From positions 1 to 7,333 of the forward strand of contig JALHHV010000065.1 in assembly GCA_022837365.1 (NCBI GenBank): a stretch of 7,333 bases of DNA, written 5' to 3'. Under the pieces are notes generated by a model that did not search any database, was not told where the DNA came from, and saw only the letters and a program-made list of their open reading frames with translations. How positions within the stretch are numbered: position 1 is the stretch's first letter; every line of letters starts with the position of its first letter. Origin of the DNA: Desulfovibrio sp. (GTDB taxonomy: Bacteria; Desulfobacterota; Desulfovibrionia; Desulfovibrionales; Desulfovibrionaceae). Shown here piece by piece: positions 4,401 to 7,333 of this stretch. The position numbers and the translations under genes are program-made.

Positions 4401-7333
4401 TTGCTGAAGATGATCGAACTCATGGACGTGGCCCGCAGCCCTTCGCGCTCGAAGATCCTGCGCGAAAGCTCGATGGACGACACGGGCACCTCCAGCAGCT
4501 TGCGCGTGAACGCTTCCGCCTTCCTGGCGATGTCGATGACCGGCTCCTCGAAGTGGGTCTGCAACCGCACCGGAAAGATGTCGATGAAGCTGCCCACGGT
4601 CTTGCGGGCCCCGGCGAAGTACTGTTCGCGGTTGAACACCGGCATGTTGATGATCAGGTCGTCCTGGTGGCACCAGATGTTCATCAGCTTGAAGTAGGCG
4701 GCCAGCAGCACGGAATTGAGCGAGACCTGGTGCTCGATGGCCACCTGGTTCAGCGCATTGATGATTTCCGGCTCGATGGTCTGGTACAGGGTGTCGAAGC
4801 GCACCGTTTCGAGCATGGCGGGGTTGCGCCGCGAGGGCAGCATGGCCTTGGGGGGCAGGTTGCGGAAGATGTCCAGCTGGAATTCCAGCGCGTCGCGGTA
4901 TTCACGGGTGCGCTGGCGCAGGCGTTCCACCAGCACGTAGTCGCCGAAGGTCATGGGCACCTCGGGCAGTTCCCACGGTTCGCCCAGGCGCATCCTGTCG
5001 TAGGTGTTGAAGAGTTCTTCGAAGATCTGCATGTAGCTGTAGCCGTCCACCAGCAGGTGGTCGATGTTCATCATGAACATGTGGCGGTTGCGGCCCAGCC
5101 GGGTCACCTCGCAGAAGAACAGGGGCCACGCGCCAAGGTCGAAGCGGTGGTCGTTGTGCTCCAGCCCGCGCTGGGTCACGTAGGCGCGCTGCCGCTCCTC
5201 CGTCATGTCCGAGATGTCCACGTAGGCGGTGCGCAGGCGCGGCACCGTGTCCAGCACCTTCATGCGGGGGCGTTCGCGCTCCTCGTCGATGACCGTGCGC
5301 AGCACCGGATGCCGGGACACCACGTAGTTGAGGGCGCCGTCGAAGGTGGCGCGGTCGAATTCCCCCGTCATCTCGGCTTGCAGGAAGATGTAGCAGCTGA
5401 GCCCGCTGGGCTCGTTGCGCACGAACCCCTTGCGGTGGAAGTACAGGGTTTCCTGAAAGTGCATCAGCGGCAGGAAGCGCTCGCCGTCGCTTCCGGACTC
5501 GTCGGCCTGGGGCTCGAAGACGCGCGGCCACAGGTGGTCGGCCATCTGCCGGATGGTGGTGAACTTCAGGAATTCTTCGGAGACGTGCACTTCCTCGAAG
5601 CAGTGCTTCACGTCCTCGATGATGCCCAGCATGTCGGAGACGTTGGTTATCCGCGTCAGCAGGCTTTCCGTGGCGCCGACGGTATCCGTCCGCACGCCCA
5701 GCCGTCCGGCGACGATCTTCTGCAGGATGGCCTCGATCTCGTTCCGGGGCGGCTCCACGCTGAAGTCGCGGTTGCGGAAGTAGGCGGTCTGGGTGGCCAC
5801 GGTGGGGAACAGGTAGCAGAAGTTGCTTTCCATCTTGGCCTGGTAGGTGTCCTCCAGGCGGGCCTGGATGCGCATGGCCCGGATGGAGTCGCCCCCCATC
5901 TTGAACAGGCTGCGGTGCGGGTCGATCCGGCCGGGTTCCATCCCCAGCACCGCCGACCACGCCTCGCGCACCACGGCGTCGTGGTCCAGGTCCGATGGGT
6001 TGGCGGGCCGGGTCAGTTCGGCCAGGGCCGCGTCGATCCGTGCGGTCCGTTCCGCGTACCCGCCGGAGACGAAGTCGTCGGCGAGCACCCGGCGCATGAT
6101 CTTGCCGCTGGAGGTTCGCGGAATCTCGCCCTGCGTCACGGGCACGAAATGGTCGATGGTGAACCCGGCAAGGTCGCCGATGCGCTCGTTCATGGCCAGC
6201 AGGGCGGGGGCCAGGGCGCGCTCGTCGGCCTTTTTGTCGGCGGGCACGAAGAACATGACCACCTTTTCGCGCGCCTGCGCCGGGTCGTACGCGCCGCAGG
6301 CCACCACCAGCCGGAAGGTGTCGCCCGCGCCCTCAAGGGCCATCATCTCGATATCCGTCGGGTAGTAGTTCTGCCCGCGCACGATGATGATTTCCTTTTC
6401 GCGGCCCACGATGCACAACTGGCCGGTGGCGCTCATGAACCCCGCGTCGCCGGACGAGAACCAGCCGTTCCGGAAGGCTTCCCGGTTGGCGTCCGGGCCA
6501 GCTTTGGGGGCCTCGTGATACCCGGCGATGACGTTTTCGCCCCTGATTTCCACGGTGCCCACCCTGTCGGGGGGCAGTTCGCGCCCTTCGGCGTCCACCA
6601 CGCGCACCTCGCAGAAGTCCACCGGCGTGCCCACGGAGACGAATTCCGCCGTGGTGTCGGTCTTTTCGCTGGCGTAGCGGACGACGCCCTCGTTCACCAG
6701 GCACCGCCGGTCGACAAGGTACGCCTCGACGGGCAGCCCGTTGGGATGGCAGGTGGCGACCAGGGTGGTTTCCGTCAGCCCGTAGCCGGGCATGATGATG
6801 TTGCGGGCAAGCCCCATGGGCGCGAGTTGCCGTTCCAGCCTGCGGCAGGCGGCGGCGGAGATCATCTCGGCCCCCACGGTCAGCACGCGCAGGCACGAAA
6901 GGTCCACCTCCGGCAGCCGCGCCCCCCGCAGCCCCATGTACGACAGCAGGTGTTCGACGCCGGTGTTGGTGGTGGAGGTGACCGTGGCCCGGTGCTCGTG
7001 GATCTTCTGCATCCACAGGAACGGGCGCTGGGCGAACTGGAACGGGCTCATCTTCACCTGGTCGATGCCCGCGTACAGGGGCATGAGGTGGCAGCCGAAC
7101 AGTCCGAAGTCATGGAAGTAGGGCAGCCAGGTGACCATGCGGTCGTCCTCGTCCACGCCTTCCAGATTGCGCAGGGCCACGATGTTGGCCAACAGGTTGC
7201 GGTGGGTGAGCCGCGCCCCTTTCGGCGCGCCCATGCTGCCGGAGGAAAATTGCAGGACGGCGATGTCGCCGGGCGCCGGAACGTGAAACTCGGCGTCGGA
7301 CTGGCCGGTGATGGCCGCCTCGGCCAGCAGGTC
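1448..7333 (-). CDS. Lipo-NRPS: FAAL-T-T*-C(Cy-like)-A-T-TE, 5' partial
   Basis: This is a single-chain synthetase that probably joins a fatty acid to one amino acid and releases the product. The reading frame is open to the window edge. The first 33 visible codons already encode adenylation-domain sequence running into the A3 phosphate loop, so the true start lies upstream. If the FAAL is N-terminal, about 170-190 residues are missing. Numbering visible residues from 7333, the domains are: FAAL 1 to about 428, carrier 448-521, degenerate carrier 529-605, condensation/cyclization-like 618-1063, adenylation 1093-1621, carrier 1636-1708, thioesterase 1728-1958. The stop is TGA at 1448-1450. The frame is intact with no internal stop. 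The domain identities are clear from motifs; the product is inferred. With one amino-acid module and a thioesterase, the expected product is an N-acyl amino acid, unless upstream sequence or other proteins add modules. A PP-loop enzyme follows on the same strand. Confidence 0.95.
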   Translation of the reverse strand, partial: DLLAEAAITGQSDAEFHVPAPGDIAVLQFSSGSMGAPKGARLTHRNLLANIVALRNLEGVDEDDRMVTWLPYFHDFGLFGCHLMPLYAGIDQVKMSPFQFAQRPFLWMQKIHEHRATVTSTTNTGVEHLLSYMGLRGARLPEVDLSCLRVLTVGAEMISAAACRRLERQLAPMGLARNIIMPGYGLTETTLVATCHPNGLPVEAYLVDRRCLVNEGVVRYASEKTDTTAEFVSVGTPVDFCEVRVVDAEGRELPPDRVGTVEIRGENVIAGYHEAPKAGPDANREAFRNGWFSSGDAGFMSATGQLCIVGREKEIIIVRGQNYYPTDIEMMALEGAGDTFRLVVACGAYDPAQAREKVVMFFVPADKKADERALAPALLAMNERIGDLAGFTIDHFVPVTQGEIPRTSSGKIMRRVLADDFVSGGYAERTARIDAALAELTRPANPSDLDHDAVVREAWSAVLGMEPGRIDPHRSLFKMGGDSIRAMRIQARLEDTYQAKMESNFCYLFPTVATQTAYFRNRDFSVEPPRNEIEAILQKIVAGRLGVRTDTVGATESLLTRITNVSDMLGIIEDVKHCFEEVHVSEEFLKFTTIRQMADHLWPRVFEPQADESGSDGERFLPLMHFQETLYFHRKGFVRNEPSGLSCYIFLQAEMTGEFDRATFDGALNYVVSRHPVLRTVIDEERERPRMKVLDTVPRLRTAYVDISDMTEERQRAYVTQRGLEHNDHRFDLGAWPLFFCEVTRLGRNRHMFMMNIDHLLVDGYSYMQIFEELFNTYDRMRLGEPWELPEVPMTFGDYVLVERLRQRTREYRDALEFQLDIFRNLPPKAMLPSRRNPAMLETVRFDTLYQTIEPEIINALNQVAIEHQVSLNSVLLAAYFKLMNIWCHQDDLIINMPVFNREQYFAGARKTVGSFIDIFPVRLQTHFEEPVIDIARKAEAFTRKLLEVPVSSIELSRRIFEREGLRATSMSSIIFSNSIGMYSGEVSGMKTVRLSTPEFRTGAPGTFIDLVIYDYRARQDEEDAYYFNWNYVRDLFDRDFVEILSTQYRTLLRQLADAHLGGRADAPFTGENVIPEKYRALLDEVNRTEAPIPDDTLHGLIADTVARTPDALALTFEDASLTYAEFDDRAARVAGLLASLGVGSGDFVALFMHRSIEVPVAQLGVMKAGAAYLPIDIDYPADRVAYVLADSRARVLLTQSRHLAGLEAHLGGVGAIVLLDEGAAEADVPAALRGKVVLPEAAYAPRTATLPACTPRDLAYMIYTSGSTGNPKGVMVTHRNIVNFLNWVRLEIGIAPEDRLALLTSYAFDMTLTSNWTPFLAGASLHILSEERTRDVNSLLHFLGERDITFLNVTPSHFSLLAGAREYLGDQPIPLRDDMRIMMGGEVINTKDLNLWLRHYPGHRFINEYGPTETTVASTWFPIPVNAEGRVDLNTVPIGKPVFNTRVYILNADLKACMLGVPGELCIGGEGVTNGYHDKPDKDAAAFVPDPYRPGERIYRTGDVVRMLNDGNIEYLGRNDHQINLRGYRIEAGEIEFALRGHDGVAEAVVAPRKDTSGSLVLVAFYTGPTDSPGPVPVADLRAHLARNLPEYMIPVHFEHLPEMPCTPSGKLDRKGLPEVTIQAGRIDDASDRPTTPLEQQVTRIWEEVLGVSGIGLSSNFWDVGGDSLKAMRLIMRMKKEGFIDFGLREAFEYQTVASIVEHIRRRASPGGEEADMVELTAPQFPLARLFCLPYACGNPTMYREFAAHLPRDYGVLAASLPGHGRSGSPLGSIPEIARVYADRLSDLARETPLFLLGYSFGGHVAYEIARLLEDRGTPPAGVVIVSSPPPGVQGGLRAILSGSDEDILRHSREVYKYDFSHMTDAERDDYLKTLRIDTSAMLDFTFGPQLRTPALVVAGQDEEDAPIRSLAAQWERAFVTCLQCNAGGAHMLIKTHASELAARTAEFIDGLAIGAEARD
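1451..2152 (-). other. Domain: C-terminal thioesterase, type II-like
   Basis: This alpha/beta-hydrolase domain releases the product from carrier 2. The opening LFCLPYACGNPTMYREFAAH and SLPGHGRSG, and the nucleophile elbow LGYSFGGHVAYEIA with Ser1801 (codon 1931-1933), are typical of the GrsT/RifR/SrfAD group. These are usually separate editing enzymes, but they also occur fused at the ends of synthetases. The probable histidine of the triad is His1932 in GGAHML. The acidic residue is in GQDEEDAP (Asp1903 or Asp1906; the spacing does not settle which). Simple hydrolysis to a free acid is the default expectation for one acylated amino acid. The polypeptide ends about 30 residues after the catalytic His. 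Confidence 0.92.
2210..2428 (-). other. Domain: peptidyl carrier protein 2
   Basis: A standard thiolation domain of about 73 residues directly follows the adenylation domain. It contains TRIWEEVLGV, SSNFWDVGGDSLKAMRL and the closing EAFEYQTVASIVEHI. The phosphopantetheine serine is visible residue 1669 (codon 2327-2329). It should hold the activated amino acid, then the acylated product, and hand this to the thioesterase. Confidence 0.96.
2471..4051 (-). other. Domain: amino-acid adenylation, Asn/Asp-like code
   Basis: This is a complete adenylation domain that activates one amino acid as the aminoacyl-AMP and loads carrier 2. Motifs in order (visible residues): A2 MKAGAAYLPID, A3 YTSGSTGNPKG (1264-1274), A4 around FDMT (1309-1312), A5 NEYGPTETT (from 1408), A6 GELCIGGEGVTNGY, A7 YRTGDV, A8 LGRNDHQINLRGYRIE (1517-1532), A9 LPEYMIP and A10 TPSGKLDRK with Lys1612. 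A gapless alignment by eye to the GrsA pocket gives D1310, M1311, T1314, N1353, M1383, G1385, E1409, V1417, A1418, K1612. This matches the remembered Asn code DLTKLGEVGK at six of ten positions (D, T, G, E, V, K). The closest reading is Asn or a related polar residue, with low certainty because Asn278 and Ala331 (GrsA numbering) are not the usual residues. No epimerization or methylation domain follows. Confidence 0.93.
4145..5482 (-). other. Domain: condensation domain, heterocyclization-like
   Basis: This domain should join the upstream acyl group to the amino acid on carrier 2. The C3 motif reads NIDHLLVDGYS (D758, H759, D763, G764, S766; codons 5036-5062). It keeps the His and DG of an ordinary condensation domain, but it also fits the Cy pattern DxxxxDxxS. 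The surroundings are Cy-like too: RHPVLR early, RQRAYVTQRGLEHNDHRFD before C3, then SSIIFSNSIG, where Cy domains usually have VVFTSxLG (the Thr becomes Ser977). Then comes APGTFIDLVIYD, where Cy domains have TPQVWLDHQ (Asp1010 kept), and YYFNWNYVRDLFD near the end. Cy domains normally condense and cyclize Cys, Ser or Thr. Whether this one cyclizes, or only forms an amide, cannot be decided from sequence. Confidence 0.8.
5519..5749 (-). other. Domain: degenerate acyl-carrier-like domain
   Basis: About 77 residues between carrier 1 and the condensation domain follow the acyl-carrier pattern: a first helix around EIEAILQKIVAGRLGV, then ESLL, then DMLGIIEDV, and a closing FLKFTTIRQMADHL that resembles the last helix of ACPs. 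At the place of the usual GxDSL attachment motif the sequence is RITNVSDML. With typical FAAL-partner or NRPS carrier spacing, the serine position is occupied by Val at visible residue 565 (codon 5639-5641). With the E. coli ACP spacing, Ser566 could be the serine, but then the following Leu is deleted and the Gly and Asp are still missing. The domain is therefore either non-loading and structural, or modified only through an atypical site. Assignment to the carrier fold rests on sequence pattern alone. Confidence 0.7.
5771..5992 (-). other. Domain: carrier protein 1 (functional motif)
   Basis: A thiolation domain of about 74 residues immediately follows the FAAL. Its attachment motif is FKMGGDSIRA, with the phosphopantetheine serine at visible residue 483 (codon 5885-5887). 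Helix 1 is seen in AVVREAWSAVLGM and the closing LFPTVATQTAYF is normal for the family. It should receive the fatty acyl group from the FAAL and present it to the condensation domain. Confidence 0.92.
6050..7333 (-). other. Domain: fatty acyl-AMP ligase (FAAL), N-terminus cut
   Basis: This domain is expected to adenylate a fatty acid with ATP and pass it to the following carrier rather than to CoA. FAAL-type signs are the block LPYFHDFGLFG (visible residues 70-80) followed by MPLYAG, the A5 motif PGYGLTETT, a stretch with VDR and EGVV between A5 and the SVGTPV block that is typical of FAALs, and GREKEIIIVRGQNYYPTDIE, which matches the FAAL form GRxKDxIIxRGxNxYPxDIE. The A10 motif PRTSSGK supplies the expected catalytic lysine at residue 411. 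Two oddities stand out. The phosphate loop reads SSGSMGAPKG, with Met where Thr is usual. The usual GGPNFAYDLC-like block is replaced by TSTTNTGVEHLL (residues 119-130), which may alter the acyl pocket. The alternative, an acyl-CoA ligase-like domain, is less likely because a carrier follows directly. The chain length used cannot be read from the sequence. Confidence 0.85.

Noticed and set aside
1959..4673. Second minus-strand open frame of 904 codons
   Set aside because: It is a frame-shifted shadow of the synthetase, Arg/Pro/His/Gly-rich with no domain motifs, and the overlapping frame is continuous and recognizable.
7232..7234. ATG at 7234 as the start of the synthetase
   Set aside because: It lies inside the A3 phosphate loop of the FAAL. 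The 33 codons before it are open and encode matching sequence (DIAVLQFSSGS), so the gene begins outside the window.
1..7333. CRISPR array, tRNA or rRNA gene, insertion sequence
   Set aside because: No regularly spaced repeats, tRNA-like cloverleaf, rRNA sequence or transposase motif was noticed. Coding sequence covers nearly all of the window.

Overview
The window is a G+C-rich (roughly two thirds G+C by eye) stretch in which every supported gene lies on the minus strand, so transcription runs from the right edge to the left. The base composition and dense bacterial gene packing suggest a high-G+C Gram-negative bacterium. A Desulfovibrio-type sulfate reducer is my impression only; no taxonomic marker is present.

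Layout in transcription order: (1) 7333 to 1448, the 3' portion (1,961 visible residues, 5' end beyond the window) of a non-ribosomal peptide synthetase fused to a fatty acyl-AMP ligase. The domain order is FAAL, carrier (Ser present), a second carrier-like domain with a degenerate attachment motif, a condensation domain of heterocyclization (Cy)-like type, a full amino-acid adenylation domain, a carrier (Ser present) and a C-terminal thioesterase. (2) 1447 to 1249, a 199-base gap holding three consecutive inverted repeats, one of them around the synthetase stop codon. (3) 1248 to 142, a complete 368-residue PP-loop ATPase of the sugar-amidotransferase-like (WbpG/WbuX-type) family. (4) 104 to the left edge, the first 34 codons of a further gene with a good ribosome-binding site and no confident function.

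Working model (inference): the FAAL activates a fatty acid as acyl-AMP and loads it on the first carrier. The condensation domain joins it to one amino acid selected by the adenylation domain, whose ten-residue code reads D-M-T-N-M-G-E-V-A-K, nearest to Asn/Asp codes as I remember them. The thioesterase releases an N-acyl amino acid or a derivative. The PP-loop enzyme, probably in the same transcript, could amidate or otherwise tailor this product, or act on a sugar. The unusual points are the degenerate second carrier, a C3 motif that satisfies both the Cy pattern DxxxxDxxS and the HxxxDG of ordinary condensation domains, a mismatch between a Cy-like domain and an Asn-like adenylation code, and the pairing with a sugar-amidotransferase-like enzyme.
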